Source: Azotobacter paspali
Lineage (GTDB): Bacteria; Pseudomonadota; Gammaproteobacteria; Pseudomonadales; Pseudomonadaceae
Assembly: GCF_042434745.1 (NCBI RefSeq)
Contig: NZ_JBHLSS010000020.1
Length of the DNA: 25,228 bases
Reading direction: 5' to 3' (one strand)
Part shown: positions 7,007 to 15,396 of the stretch, piece after piece
How the letters are laid out: every line of letters begins with the position of its first letter
Position numbering within the stretch: position 1 is the stretch's first letter
The notes under the pieces: model-generated
Seen by the model: only the letters and a program-made list of their open reading frames with translations
Database searches by the model: none
Told to the model about the DNA's origin: nothing
Made by a program: the position numbers and the translations under genes

Positions 7007-8510
7007 AGGCTACCTCCTGATAGGACGCCGCGCTTGCGCAGCGGTTTGCCGCCACACGCATGATTTGGCTCTTTTCAATCGTTTCCTGCCACTCGCGTTC
7101 AGCTACTGAGTCCTGTACCACACCAGCACCAGCCTGGACATATAGACGCCCGTCATGCAGAAGGCCGGTACGAATAGTGATAGCCAGATTGGCTCGACCG
7201 TTCCAATCCAGGTAGCCGATCGCTCCTCCATAGACACCACGAGAGTGAGGTTCGAGTTCGGCAATGACTTCAAGGGCACGCACTTTCGAAGCGCCGCTCA
7301 GCGTGCCCGCCGGAAAGATGCTCTTGAGCAGCTCAAGACCGCTGACAGTGTCATCAACCTCACCAGTCACGGTAGAGACGATGTGCATGACATGCGAAAA
7401 ATATTCAACGTCTAAGAGTTGCGCTACTTGCACGCTTCCTACTTTGGCGAGGCGACCCAAGTCATTGCGCGACAGATCAACGAGCATCATGTGCTCGGCC
7501 ACTTCCTTATTATCGGCCAACAGATCCTCTTTGAGCCGGTAGTCTTCGGCTGCCGAATCGCCGCGGCGTCGAGTACCTGCCATGGGTCGAGTCGTAACCG
7601 TTTGACCGGTTTGCCTGAACAGCATTTCCGGAGAAGCACCTACCACCTGGTAATCACCCAGATTCAGCAGGTAGCGATAAGGCGTATGACCCAACTCTGC
7701 CAAAGAGCGGTACAGATCCACTGCGTCCTGCTCAAAAGGAAGACTCATGCGCTGCGACAAAACAACCTGCATAACATCGCCCGCCGCAATGTAGTCCTTG
7801 ATACGCGTCACAGCCTCGATGAACGCGGGCTGCTCGAAGGCCGATTCGACGTCTGTGAGCGACGTAATTGAGACCGCAGTACGCAGTGTGTCTGGAACTA
7901 GCAGCGGCCGTAGGCGGGCAACCAGTTGATTGAGTCGATCCTGCGCAGACTGATAATCGCCAAGTGCCTTAGGAGGTTCGTGCACGATGCAATAAACCTG
8001 CTGCTCGCGATGGTCCAACACGATCAGATCGGTGCTGATCAATTGTAACACATCGGGAAGACTGAACCCCGATGGTTTGCGATTGGCTTGGCGCAAGCGA
8101 GGCTCGATAAGCCGCGTCGTCTCGAAGCCGAAATACCCGAAAAAGCCACCACTGAACGCCGGCAGGCCAGGGCACTGAGGAATGCGAAACTTATCTTGCA
8201 GCTGCGCAAACTCTGCAAGTGGATCTTCGGATTCCGTGACCGCAGACAACTGCTCATCGCTGTAGATGCGCATGACGCCTTCGTCCAGCTCCACGCGCTG
8301 CCTGCACGGCAGACCGATTACCGAGCAAGTTTGCACAAAGGAGCCTTCATGCCACTGCCCCATCTCGAATAGGTAATCCTGTCCGCAGTTGGCCAATGTT
8401 TGATAAAGCGAAAGCGCCTGCACCCCTGCTGGCAGCGGCATCTGTTGCCAAAGTGGGACATGGCTGTAACCGGCTTCACCGTAAGCGAAAAAATCTTCAG
8501 GACTCAACAT
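6987..8510 (-). CDS. trpE: Anthranilate synthase component I (TrpE-like, probably feedback-insensitive)
   Basis: The 507-residue chorismate-binding enzyme carries VMQVVLSQRMSLPF, YRYLLNLGDYQVVGASPEML, TRPMAGTRRRG (about 308-318), HMMLVDLSRNDLGRLA, FPAGTLSGASKVRALE, GVYGGAIGYLDWNG and VQAGAGVVQDS. RP-M-A-GT at the active site resembles the PIAGT of anthranilate synthases, not the PIKGT of aminodeoxychorismate synthases, so ortho-amination is expected. The tryptophan-binding LLES motif near the N terminus is replaced by LFEM (47-50), which suggests loss of tryptophan feedback as in secondary-metabolite paralogues such as PhnA. The ATG at 8510 (GGAG 8 bases upstream) is preferred over the TTG at 8528. 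It overlaps the ligase stop by 7 bases and trpG by 20. Confidence 0.92.
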   Translation of the reverse strand: MLSPEDFFAYGEAGYSHVPLWQQMPLPAGVQALSLYQTLANCGQDYLFEMGQWHEGSFVQTCSVIGLPCRQRVELDEGVMRIYSDEQLSAVTESEDPLAEFAQLQDKFRIPQCPGLPAFSGGFFGYFGFETTRLIEPRLRQANRKPSGFSLPDVLQLISTDLIVLDHREQQVYCIVHEPPKALGDYQSAQDRLNQLVARLRPLLVPDTLRTAVSITSLTDVESAFEQPAFIEAVTRIKDYIAAGDVMQVVLSQRMSLPFEQDAVDLYRSLAELGHTPYRYLLNLGDYQVVGASPEMLFRQTGQTVTTRPMAGTRRRGDSAAEDYRLKEDLLADNKEVAEHMMLVDLSRNDLGRLAKVGSVQVAQLLDVEYFSHVMHIVSTVTGEVDDTVSGLELLKSIFPAGTLSGASKVRALEVIAELEPHSRGVYGGAIGYLDWNGRANLAITIRTGLLHDGRLYVQAGAGVVQDSVAEREWQETIEKSQIMRVAANRCASAASYQEVAYALNDR

Positions 8511-10129
8511 TCCTGCGTCTCCGTGCAAAAGCGCAACAACTGATCAGCCATATACGCCAGCTCTCTGCGATCAGGTTTGCCGTTGCGGTTCACAGGTATT
8601 TCTTCTAGACGTACAATGCGCACCGGACGCTTATAGCTTTCTAAATGGGTCTGCAAAATACCCTCGACGCGTTGCGTCAGATCGTTTGCCGCCTCTGGGA
8701 CTCGCATAAAAAGCACAGGACGACACTCATCCTCAGTGCAACCGGCCACTAGATAACAATCGTACAACTCCGGTAGCCAACTGATCAGCAGGTTTTCTAC
8801 CTCCACCGGCACAACCCAACGACCGAAGACTTTGAAACGGTCATCTTCGCGGCCGTGAAAGCTCAACATGCCTTCCGCATCCTGGCTGAACAGGTCACCG
8901 GTGCGGTACCAGCCATCTTTGAAGCGCAACGCTTGGTCATCTGGGCGCTCCCAATAGCCGACGGCCATGCCGGGCGCTTTGACCAGCATCACACCACATT
9001 CGCCGGGTATGACATCCTGGCCAAGCGCGTTAACGATTCGCGACTGCCAGCCCGGCAACATGCGCCCTACCTTGCCCGGTTGCTGCGCGTCCGGATAGCT
9101 CGTGGCAAACACGTGACCCAGTTCGGTGGCGCCAATGCCGTCGTGCAGACTGATGCCAAAGCGCTGCTGCCATCGTCTGGCAATATTGGGCGGCAGCGGC
9201 GCACCGGCGCTGAACGCCAATCGCAGCGCCATCTCATTAGGCACGATGGACTCTTCCAGCAACATGCCATACAGCGTCGGCACGGCGAACATTACGCTGG
9301 GTCGGTATTGAGCCAGTAATATACGCACTCGCTGTGCGCTTGGCCAATCTCTGTCCAGAACGGCGCTGGCCCCCACGTAAAGTGGAAAAAACAGGCTGTT
9401 GCCCATACCGTAACCAAAGAAGGTCTTGGGCACCGAGTACAGCACATCGTTTTCGTCCAGCCCCAGCTGCCCGGCGGCGAAGTCTTCGCAGCAGGCCAAT
9501 ATTGATCGCGCGCTGTGTAGCACTCCTTTTGGCTGACCTGTACTGCCAGATGTGTATTGGATCAGGACCGGCGCCTCAGCGGCCTTGAGGGCAAAAGCCT
9601 GCCACTGGTTGTTCGGCGAGATCCGAGTCAACCATTGCTGGTGCGCGCCGGTTTCCAGTATATGCAGGCCTGGAGCGCCGGCCCACTGATCGGCACGATC
9701 AGGCTGGACAAAACACAAAGTTGGTCGGGCATCCGTAACCAATTGAAGGATAGCTGCCGAGTCAAGCTTAGGATTTAGTACAACGGGCAGAGCTCCCATG
9801 GCCAATGCGGCGAAGAAAATGATGGCCAGCTCAGGACCATCATCCAAGGCGATGAAAATGCGGTCATCGACCTCCCCCCCCCTTTGGCACAGCTCAGCGG
9901 CCTGCACACGCACAACTTGGTCCAATTGACGGTAGCTGAGCTGAAAACCTGGGCCCTGAAAGCATGTGCGATCATTGTCGGCGCGACTCGCTATCAGTCG
10001 CTGAGCCAGATTTAAGGGTGTGAGCGCAGCAACCACAAGATGCGCGGCGCACCCCGGAACAGTGCCAAGGGTTGTCGCATGTTCGGTCTGCCAACTATCG
10101 GGGTGCCTGGCGTTGGGAGAAATCAGCAT
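8504..10129 (-). CDS. Benzoate-CoA ligase family enzyme (probable anthranilate/aryl-CoA ligase)
   Basis: The 541-residue ANL superfamily ligase has the P-loop LIQYTSGSTGQPKGVLHS, SVPKTFFGYGMGNSLFFPL as in benzoate-CoA ligases, the adenylate motif DGIGATELGHVF, GWYRTGDLF, GREDDRFKVFGRWV, and the catalytic lysine K518 in NRNGKPDRREL. Benzoate-CoA ligases activate aromatic carboxylates with ATP and CoA. Since the gene is coupled to trpE (7-base overlap), anthranilate is the simplest substrate. The GKPDRREL ending is closer to adenylation domains than to BadA, so loading of another acceptor cannot be excluded. ATG at 10129, with only a weak AGGA further upstream. It follows the HDO-cupin gene after a 71-base gap that holds a hairpin. 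Confidence 0.9.
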   Translation of the reverse strand: MLISPNARHPDSWQTEHATTLGTVPGCAAHLVVAALTPLNLAQRLIASRADNDRTCFQGPGFQLSYRQLDQVVRVQAAELCQRGGEVDDRIFIALDDGPELAIIFFAALAMGALPVVLNPKLDSAAILQLVTDARPTLCFVQPDRADQWAGAPGLHILETGAHQQWLTRISPNNQWQAFALKAAEAPVLIQYTSGSTGQPKGVLHSARSILACCEDFAAGQLGLDENDVLYSVPKTFFGYGMGNSLFFPLYVGASAVLDRDWPSAQRVRILLAQYRPSVMFAVPTLYGMLLEESIVPNEMALRLAFSAGAPLPPNIARRWQQRFGISLHDGIGATELGHVFATSYPDAQQPGKVGRMLPGWQSRIVNALGQDVIPGECGVMLVKAPGMAVGYWERPDDQALRFKDGWYRTGDLFSQDAEGMLSFHGREDDRFKVFGRWVVPVEVENLLISWLPELYDCYLVAGCTEDECRPVLFMRVPEAANDLTQRVEGILQTHLESYKRPVRIVRLEEIPVNRNGKPDRRELAYMADQLLRFCTETQEC

Positions 10130-10160
10130 GGTTGATCTCGGTCCTATTGAATTTCAGAGG

Positions 10161-10188
10161 CGCGACCTGCCGCACGCAGCAGGTCGCG
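10161..10188. other. Perfect 10-bp hairpin between the HDO-cupin and ligase genes
   Basis: CGCGACCTGC (10161-10170), an 8-base loop, then GCAGGTCGCG (10179-10188). On the minus strand no T-run follows, so it is not a standard terminator. It may stabilise or process the transcript, or lower expression of the downstream half of the operon. Confidence 0.4.
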
Positions 10189-10200
10189 GCAGCCGTTTGC

Positions 10201-11409
10201 TCAAACGCCGGTATGACCCAGCTCTTCACGCAGAGCGATACCCCCCAGGTTTTGTAGCATCGGTGCGTTTTCGCACGCCAGGTAGACGCACTCCCCACCT
10301 CCGCTGTTGACATGCTGATGCTCGGCCCATACCGGCACATAAAACGCGTCACCGGCGCGCCATGGCACATTGCGATCGCCAATACGCGAATAACCTTCGC
10401 CCTGCATGACGTAGATCAGGGTCTCGTAGTTATGCCGATGCAAACGCGTGGCTTCGGTGACGTCCAGCCGTCCTACGGTCATGCTGATGGTGTGGCTGGG
10501 CAAATCGACAATGTGGACCTTATGCTTGCGCTGGGAAGAGAAGGTCGCATCATTGTCCTGACTGACCTGCATGACCTGGCTGTGACTGAGTCGATCAGGT
10601 AGGTGCACCTGCAAACGGCTGGGTACTCGCCAGAAATCTGCGGAGCTGAAGCGACCGCCTTTGTCACGCTGTTCTGCCTGGGCAACTGCGAATGTCAACG
10701 ACTGACGCCAGATTGCGTCGAACATGGCAATTCGACACTCGATCAATTCGCGACCGATCTGCGTGGCCAGCGCATGTCGCTTTTCATCGCCATGAGTTAG
10801 GCGCTTCATGATGGCCAACATTGTCAGCGCGTGGTCTTCGTCCTCTTCGATGTGCAGGCTGAAAAATTCAGTGGCTTCTTCGCCATAGCCTTTGCCTCTC
10901 AGGGCCTGGAGGATGGGGTGATAGATAATCGGCACAATCGCTTCGGCACCTAGGCACATTGCCGCCAGTCCCACTAGGGCATCGCTGTTCTGGCAATGGC
11001 TGAACATGGTCTGCGCCATCGCAGCCGCCTCGGGCAGAGCCGCCTCGTCAGCGGTGGAAACGCCCAGTACGCGTAGAGTGCGCTGGTACAATTCGGCATG
11101 CGTGATACGGTCGTTGCCGTCCACCCCCATCTCCTCGCGCATGTTCTCCATCAAGGCCAGCACATCTTCAGGGTGATCGAGCTGCCCCATCAGGGCACAG
11201 AGGTAACGGGTAAAATGACGAGAGTAATGGCTATGCTGAATCAGTAGGGTCTTGAGGGTCGTCAGGCTAACCTCGTTGCGCTCCAGGGCTACCAGCAGCG
11301 GGTGCTGGATTAGTCGAGTTAGACCCTGCTCGCATAACCACTCAGACCATATTGGACTGACGGCTGACAAAGACGTCGCTTGCTGAGGTTTGATTGCTAT
11401 GGCTTGCAC
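10201..11409 (-). CDS. Haem-oxygenase-like diiron oxidase (HDO) fused to a cupin, SznF-like architecture
   Basis: The 402-residue protein has two metal sites. Residues 20-235 form a TenA/haem-oxygenase-like helical domain with E92/E93, H104, E156, H186, D190 and H193. The last three form HxxxDxxH, the hallmark of HDO enzymes, and the E156-H186 spacing of 30 equals E281-H311 of SznF as I recall it. Residues 290-400 form a cupin with H324-R-H326-x2-E329 and a second motif ending H364-x3-N. HDO enzymes activate O2, often to N-hydroxylate or oxidise amines. SznF combines such a domain with a C-terminal cupin that rearranges the product to an N-nitrosourea; its extra N-terminal domain is absent here. 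A GTG start at 11409 with AAGGAG 8 bases upstream is convincing. Here it could oxidise the anthranilate nitrogen or a ring product. Substrate unknown. Confidence 0.87.
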   Translation of the reverse strand: MQAIAIKPQQATSLSAVSPIWSEWLCEQGLTRLIQHPLLVALERNEVSLTTLKTLLIQHSHYSRHFTRYLCALMGQLDHPEDVLALMENMREEMGVDGNDRITHAELYQRTLRVLGVSTADEAALPEAAAMAQTMFSHCQNSDALVGLAAMCLGAEAIVPIIYHPILQALRGKGYGEEATEFFSLHIEEDEDHALTMLAIMKRLTHGDEKRHALATQIGRELIECRIAMFDAIWRQSLTFAVAQAEQRDKGGRFSSADFWRVPSRLQVHLPDRLSHSQVMQVSQDNDATFSSQRKHKVHIVDLPSHTISMTVGRLDVTEATRLHRHNYETLIYVMQGEGYSRIGDRNVPWRAGDAFYVPVWAEHQHVNSGGGECVYLACENAPMLQNLGGIALREELGHTGV

Positions 11410-11440
11410 AGGCTATCTCCTTGAAAATCGGACTGCACGG

Positions 11441-11467
11441 TTTGGGCTCGGAGCCGTTTTGGGCTCG
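11441..11467. repeat. Short direct repeat in the MFS/HDO intergenic gap
   Basis: TTTGGGCTCG occurs at 11441-11450 and 11458-11467, a 17-base period, enclosing the palindrome GGCTC-G-GAGCC. This 91-base gap is the largest within the operon and could hold an internal promoter or regulator site. Confidence 0.3.
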
Positions 11468-11500
11468 AACCATTGGTGGATATGGTTGAATCGAAAAACT

Positions 11501-12712
11501 TCAGGGATGACGTTGCTCTGGTATTACCGCTAGCGATGACCATGCGGCCTCACCCTGCCCGCCTAACATCGTCAGGCCGACGCCCGCGAGCGCGCAGACG
11601 AGTGGGAGCAGGTACATCCCCAGCCAGCCCAGATAGTGGACAGATAGCCCGCCGAGCCATGAGCCAATGGCTGCTCCGACGAAAAACACGGTCATGTATA
11701 GGCTGTTGAGGCGGGAAGCGGCTGCAGGATCAATGGCCAGTACACGAGACTGGGTAAGGGCCTGCACCGACCTCACCGCCATGTCGGAAACCACTAAAAA
11801 CACGACAATCATGAACACGTTGGCGCCGACAAGTGCGCCTGCCAGCGACACAAGCATCAGACCTATACCCAGAAGCACAACCACGGCCTGCCAGCGCATT
11901 TTGTGTTGTAGGTAGTTGGCCAGCATGGGCGAGCGCAGGGCGGCAAGTGAGGTGAAAGCAAGCAAGCCGGTTTGCGCCGCGCTCCATTGAAGAGTGCTAT
12001 GGGTGAGTGAACCCAGATTTGCCCAGATACCGTTGGATGCCGCGAAGAAGCAGGCTGCGATCAATGCGAAACGGCGTAGTGAGGGATTTTCCATCCACAA
12101 GCGACACTGACTAGCTAGCATCGCGCCATAGCCAATCGGCTTACTTGGCTGTACTTCGCTAAGACGTGGTCGGATCAGAAAACCGAGCAGCGCTGTGATT
12201 ACACCCACAAGCTGGTATATGCCGCGCCAACCAACCAACTCACCGCCCCAACCAGCAAGCACCCGAGCCAGTAGCAACCCAGCGAAAAGAGAGGACAGCA
12301 AACTGCCTATCACCGCTGCCCGCTCGCTGGGTAGGCAGGTTTTGGCGCAATGCGCGATCAATAATTGCCCTCCGACAGAAAGCACACCGGCCAGCGCACA
12401 CAACACGATCATCAAGGGCAGCGTTGGGACGATTGCCAAAAGCAGCAATGTCACTCCAAGCAATAGCAGGGCGCCGGGAATCAGAAGCCTTGATGGATAC
12501 ACATCGCCCAACGGCAGACATAGAACAAGACCTGCCCCATAGCCCAATTGAGTGGCCAAAGACAGACTCCAAAGTGCATCGACCGGCAAGCCTAAAGACG
12601 CCGCAATCAAGAAAGTCATCGATTGGTGATAGACCACGGCGGCTACGGAAAAACCGGTAGCCAGGCAATACAAAGCCAGCACTCTTCGCAACATCGGTGT
12701 GTTGGAGTTCAT
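11501..12712 (-). CDS. Major facilitator superfamily transporter, probable product exporter
   Basis: The 403-residue polytopic inner-membrane protein has about 12 hydrophobic segments, in two blocks split by a loop near residues 185-205 (RPRLSEVQPSKP). The TM2-TM3 loop reads LPLGDVYPSRLL, a degenerate MFS motif A. LAGWGGELVGWRGIY resembles the motif C region of drug/proton antiporters. Overall it looks like a small-molecule efflux pump of the YnfM/arabinose-efflux group. It follows paaE by 33 bases in the same operon, which suggests export of, and self-protection against, the pathway product. Import of a precursor is the alternative. ATG at 12712, AGGA about 12 bases upstream. Confidence 0.85.
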   Translation of the reverse strand: MNSNTPMLRRVLALYCLATGFSVAAVVYHQSMTFLIAASLGLPVDALWSLSLATQLGYGAGLVLCLPLGDVYPSRLLIPGALLLLGVTLLLLAIVPTLPLMIVLCALAGVLSVGGQLLIAHCAKTCLPSERAAVIGSLLSSLFAGLLLARVLAGWGGELVGWRGIYQLVGVITALLGFLIRPRLSEVQPSKPIGYGAMLASQCRLWMENPSLRRFALIAACFFAASNGIWANLGSLTHSTLQWSAAQTGLLAFTSLAALRSPMLANYLQHKMRWQAVVVLLGIGLMLVSLAGALVGANVFMIVVFLVVSDMAVRSVQALTQSRVLAIDPAAASRLNSLYMTVFFVGAAIGSWLGGLSVHYLGWLGMYLLPLVCALAGVGLTMLGGQGEAAWSSLAVIPEQRHP

Positions 12713-12745
12713 AGAGCAGTATTCCTAATGAAAGATAAGAACCGC

Positions 12746-13804
12746 TTAATCGAATGCCAACTTCAGGCTTGAGGATTGCGCCCTGCTCATGCAGGCCAGC
12801 ACGTACCCTTGAGCGACTTCCGCAGATCCCAGCGCATTGGGTGCGTGCATATGCACTTGGCCTTCGAGCACTTTGCAGCGACAAGTCCCACACACGCCGG
12901 CCTTGCAGCTGTAAGGCGGTGCCAGCCCTGCGACGAGCAAATCGTCAAGCAAGGTGTAGTTACCGGGCGCCAGTCTCAATCGTCGCGTAGCTCCATCGAT
13001 GCGCACGCTCAATTCGACGCCGGGTGCTGCGACACCTGTTGACGATGGCGCGCGTACCGTGGGGTCTGCACTGAAATATTCCTGGCGGATTCGGTCGGCC
13101 GGCATGCCTTTGGCGAGCAGGGCCGAACAGGCAGCCTGCATCATGCCGGCGGGGCCACAAAGGTAGGCATAATCAATAGTGGACACTTGCAGGCAACTGG
13201 TAAGCAGTGACAGGCAACGACGCTCGTCCAAGCGTCCGCTGAACAGCTCTACGTCCTGTGGTTCATTGCTGAAGATGTAGAAGATCGAAAGTCTGGCTAA
13301 ATAAGTGTTTTTGAGCTGGCACAAATGCTCGCGGAACTGCACCGATTCAAGGTCGCGATTGCCATAGACCAGGCTGAAGAGACTGGCCGGCTCATCGCGC
13401 AGCGTCGTTTCTAGAATCGACAGAATGGGTGTAATGCCTGAGCCGGCTGCAAACGCAACGTAATGGCGGCGCGCGCCTGACGGCAGGTCCAGGCCGAAAC
13501 TTCCCGAGGGCGGCATTGCTTCTATCAGCGCACCAGCTTGCATATATCGGTGTGCCCACTCGGAAAATCTACCTCCGGCAACGCGCTTGATAGCCAATTG
13601 AGGAGACACATCACCCTGCGCATTGCATAGCGAATAGCTGCGGCGCAATTCCTGCCCTTCCACCCAAGTACGCAACGTCAAGTGCTGCCCTGCCCTGTGA
13701 GCAAACCGTGCCCGATGCTCTTCGGGAACCTCAAGCGTAAGTACAAGACTGTCTGGCGTATCGCGACGTACATCGGCGAGCGTCAGTGCAAAGAACTGCG
13801 ACAT
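12746..13804 (-). CDS. paaE: PaaE-like oxidoreductase (FAD/NAD(P)H with C-terminal 2Fe-2S ferredoxin)
   Basis: The 352-residue protein is close to the length of E. coli PaaE (356). An FNR-type half contains the FAD motif RRSYSLC, the NAD(P)H-loop AAGSGITPILSIL and YLCGPAGMM. A plant-type ferredoxin domain carries C300-x4-C305-x2-C308-x29-C338. It passes electrons from NAD(P)H to the diiron centre of the PaaA-type oxygenase. The ATG at 13804 is chosen because AAGGGA precedes it and MSQFFALTL begins the conserved region. An in-frame extension up to 13960 overlaps paaD and has no similarity. It lies 16 bases after paaD. Confidence 0.93.
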   Translation of the reverse strand: MSQFFALTLADVRRDTPDSLVLTLEVPEEHRARFAHRAGQHLTLRTWVEGQELRRSYSLCNAQGDVSPQLAIKRVAGGRFSEWAHRYMQAGALIEAMPPSGSFGLDLPSGARRHYVAFAAGSGITPILSILETTLRDEPASLFSLVYGNRDLESVQFREHLCQLKNTYLARLSIFYIFSNEPQDVELFSGRLDERRCLSLLTSCLQVSTIDYAYLCGPAGMMQAACSALLAKGMPADRIRQEYFSADPTVRAPSSTGVAAPGVELSVRIDGATRRLRLAPGNYTLLDDLLVAGLAPPYSCKAGVCGTCRCKVLEGQVHMHAPNALGSAEVAQGYVLACMSRAQSSSLKLAFD

Positions 13805-13820
13805 AGTTATTCCCTTGAAG

Positions 13821-14351
13821 TCAAAAGCTCTTGAAATACTCGAATGGGTTTCGGCAGGAATCGCAGTGATAAAGGGCCTTACAGCGGCTGCCCGAACTCT
13901 CATTTTGCATCCGGGTATTGGTATGGCCGCAGTGCGGGCATGGCGGTTGCGCCGCCGCACGTGGGTTAGGCCAGAACGTCAACGTCTGCCACTCCTGAGT
14001 CGCTGCTAGAGGCGGCGCGACACCTGCGCCGCGCATCTTTTCTCGTCCCTGCGCACTGATCCACTCAGTGGTCCAAGCCGGATGCAATCGAGTCTCGATA
14101 TACAACGCCTCGACACCTGCCTGGCCGAGCGCATCACGGATGCTTCGCTCGATTTCACGGCGCGCGGGGCAGCCGCTATAGGTCGGGGTTAGTACCACGT
14201 TCAGCGCCTCAAGTTGCCAGCGCACTTCGCGAACAATGCCTAGGTCCACGATCGATATATAAGGCATTTCTGGATCGGGTATTTCAGTCAGCAGTGCCCA
14301 GATACTTGCAGTGGCCTGCTGGTCTTCGACCGGCTGAAAAAGGTTCACCAT
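13821..14351 (-). CDS. paaD: PaaD-like MIP18/DUF59 protein (metal-centre maturation factor)
   Basis: The 176-residue protein has a MIP18/DUF59 domain at residues 12-105 (IPDPEMPYISIVDLGIVREV, the conserved LTPTYSGCPA, LHPAWTTEWIS). A C-terminal zinc-ribbon-like part has CPHCGH near 140 and CDSC near 165. PaaD is needed for phenylacetyl-CoA epoxidase activity in vivo and is thought to help assemble the metal or Fe-S centres of the complex rather than take part in catalysis. Its start overlaps the paaC end by 7 bases and has no strong ribosome site, so it is probably translationally coupled. Its presence suggests the epoxidase is meant to be functional. Confidence 0.93.
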   Translation of the reverse strand: MVNLFQPVEDQQATASIWALLTEIPDPEMPYISIVDLGIVREVRWQLEALNVVLTPTYSGCPARREIERSIRDALGQAGVEALYIETRLHPAWTTEWISAQGREKMRGAGVAPPLAATQEWQTLTFWPNPRAAAQPPCPHCGHTNTRMQNESSGSRCKALYHCDSCRNPFEYFKSF

Positions 14352-15115
14352 TGCGCACCCGGATAACTGCGTGCCAGGTGCTGCATTTGCATCAGCACTT
14401 CCACCAGCAGTTCGCTGTGCTGGCCGAGTTTGCCGCCCCGACGATTGATCGGATTTGCCGGATAGACCAGATTGGCTGCCGCCAGAACCTGCTCAACGTA
14501 GGCCTGCCACTGCGGTTGCAGCGCGGCCATGTCAGCGCCGATGCCGGCATTGACCATTTCCAGGTCAATTGCATCCATCTCGAATAGTTCACCCACATAG
14601 TCAGCGCATAGCTCCAGTGCACGTTGGGCATATCGATGGCTTCGCGCGCTGCCATCACCCAGGCGTACTATCCACTGGCTACTATGCTGAAGATGGTAGG
14701 CGGCTTCTTTACGCGCCTTGGTCGCAATGGCCGCTATCTGAGTGTCCGTCGAGCGAGACAATTCGGTGAGGAGCAGGCAATGCCAGCTGTCGAACAGAAA
14801 TTGCCGAACCTGGGTATCTGCAAAGTTTCCGTTGGGTTGCTCGACCAACAGCACGTTTCGAAACTGGTGCGCGTCGCGGCGGTAGGCCAGGTCATCTTCA
14901 TCCTGGGCAGGGGCCATGTTGGCTCCTGCGTACTCCAGCCATAGTCTGGATTGACCTAGCAAATCGAGTGCGATATTGCTCAACGCAACATCCTCCTCAA
15001 TCGTTGGCGCATGCCCGCACCAGCCACATAGCTGTTGCGCGATGATTAACGCGCTGTCACCCAGGCGCAAAAGGTAGTTTGGCAGCGATGTGCCGGTACG
15101 CTCCGGAGCATTCAT
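14345..15115 (-). CDS. paaC: PaaC-like epoxidase structural subunit
   Basis: The 256-residue helical ferritin-like protein carries the PaaC hallmarks: LLRLGDSALIIAQQLCGWCG, EEDVALSNIALDLLGQSR, EDDLAYRRDAHQFRNVLLVE, and KEAAYHLQHSSQWIVRLGDG. PaaC pairs with PaaA in the phenylacetyl-CoA epoxidase core, stabilises it and contributes to CoA-substrate binding, but carries no functional diiron site. Its ATG overlaps the paaB stop (ATGA), so stoichiometric coupled translation is likely. Length and motifs are complete. Confidence 0.94.
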   Translation of the reverse strand: MNAPERTGTSLPNYLLRLGDSALIIAQQLCGWCGHAPTIEEDVALSNIALDLLGQSRLWLEYAGANMAPAQDEDDLAYRRDAHQFRNVLLVEQPNGNFADTQVRQFLFDSWHCLLLTELSRSTDTQIAAIATKARKEAAYHLQHSSQWIVRLGDGSARSHRYAQRALELCADYVGELFEMDAIDLEMVNAGIGADMAALQPQWQAYVEQVLAAANLVYPANPINRRGGKLGQHSELLVEVLMQMQHLARSYPGAQW

Positions 15116-15396
15116 AGATGCTGCACTCCTTGGGGAACCGGGTAATAAGTAGCTTGCCGGTAATCCTTGTCGTGTGCGGTTTCGAACCAGGCGGCCAAGT
15201 CTTGACCGGCGCTGCTGATCACGTGCTCAGAAGCCACTACCCACAGGCTGACAAAGTTGTCGCGCCGGGTATAAACGTCGCGCGCATACTGCAAGGCCAT
15301 CACCGAATCGCTAGCCTGAACGCTGCCGATATGGCGATGGGCAATACCGTTCTGGCTGCGCACGAATACTTCCCAAGTGCTCAATTCATTCGGCAT
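15112..15396 (-). CDS. paaB: PaaB-like small epoxidase subunit
   Basis: The 94-residue protein starts STWEVFVRSQNGIAHRHIGS and continues ASDSVMALQYARDVYTRR and SLWVVASEHV, typical of PaaB. PaaB bridges PaaAC heterodimers and is thought to help dock the reductase PaaE. The start at 15396 is clear: a strong AAGGAGG lies 7 bases upstream. A longer in-frame extension to 15522 runs inside paaA and has no family similarity. It overlaps paaA by 11 bases and paaC by 4. Confidence 0.93.
   Translation of the reverse strand: MPNELSTWEVFVRSQNGIAHRHIGSVQASDSVMALQYARDVYTRRDNFVSLWVVASEHVISSAGQDLAAWFETAHDKDYRQATYYPVPQGVQHL

Noticed and set aside
6401..8510. Aminodeoxychorismate (PabAB) synthase pair for 4-aminobenzoate
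   Set aside because: The active-site motif has Ala (RP-M-A-GT) where PabB has the catalytic Lys of PIKGT.
13805..13960. N-terminal extension of the PaaE-like reductase
   Set aside because: It overlaps paaD, has no family similarity, and a good ribosome site precedes the ATG at 13804.
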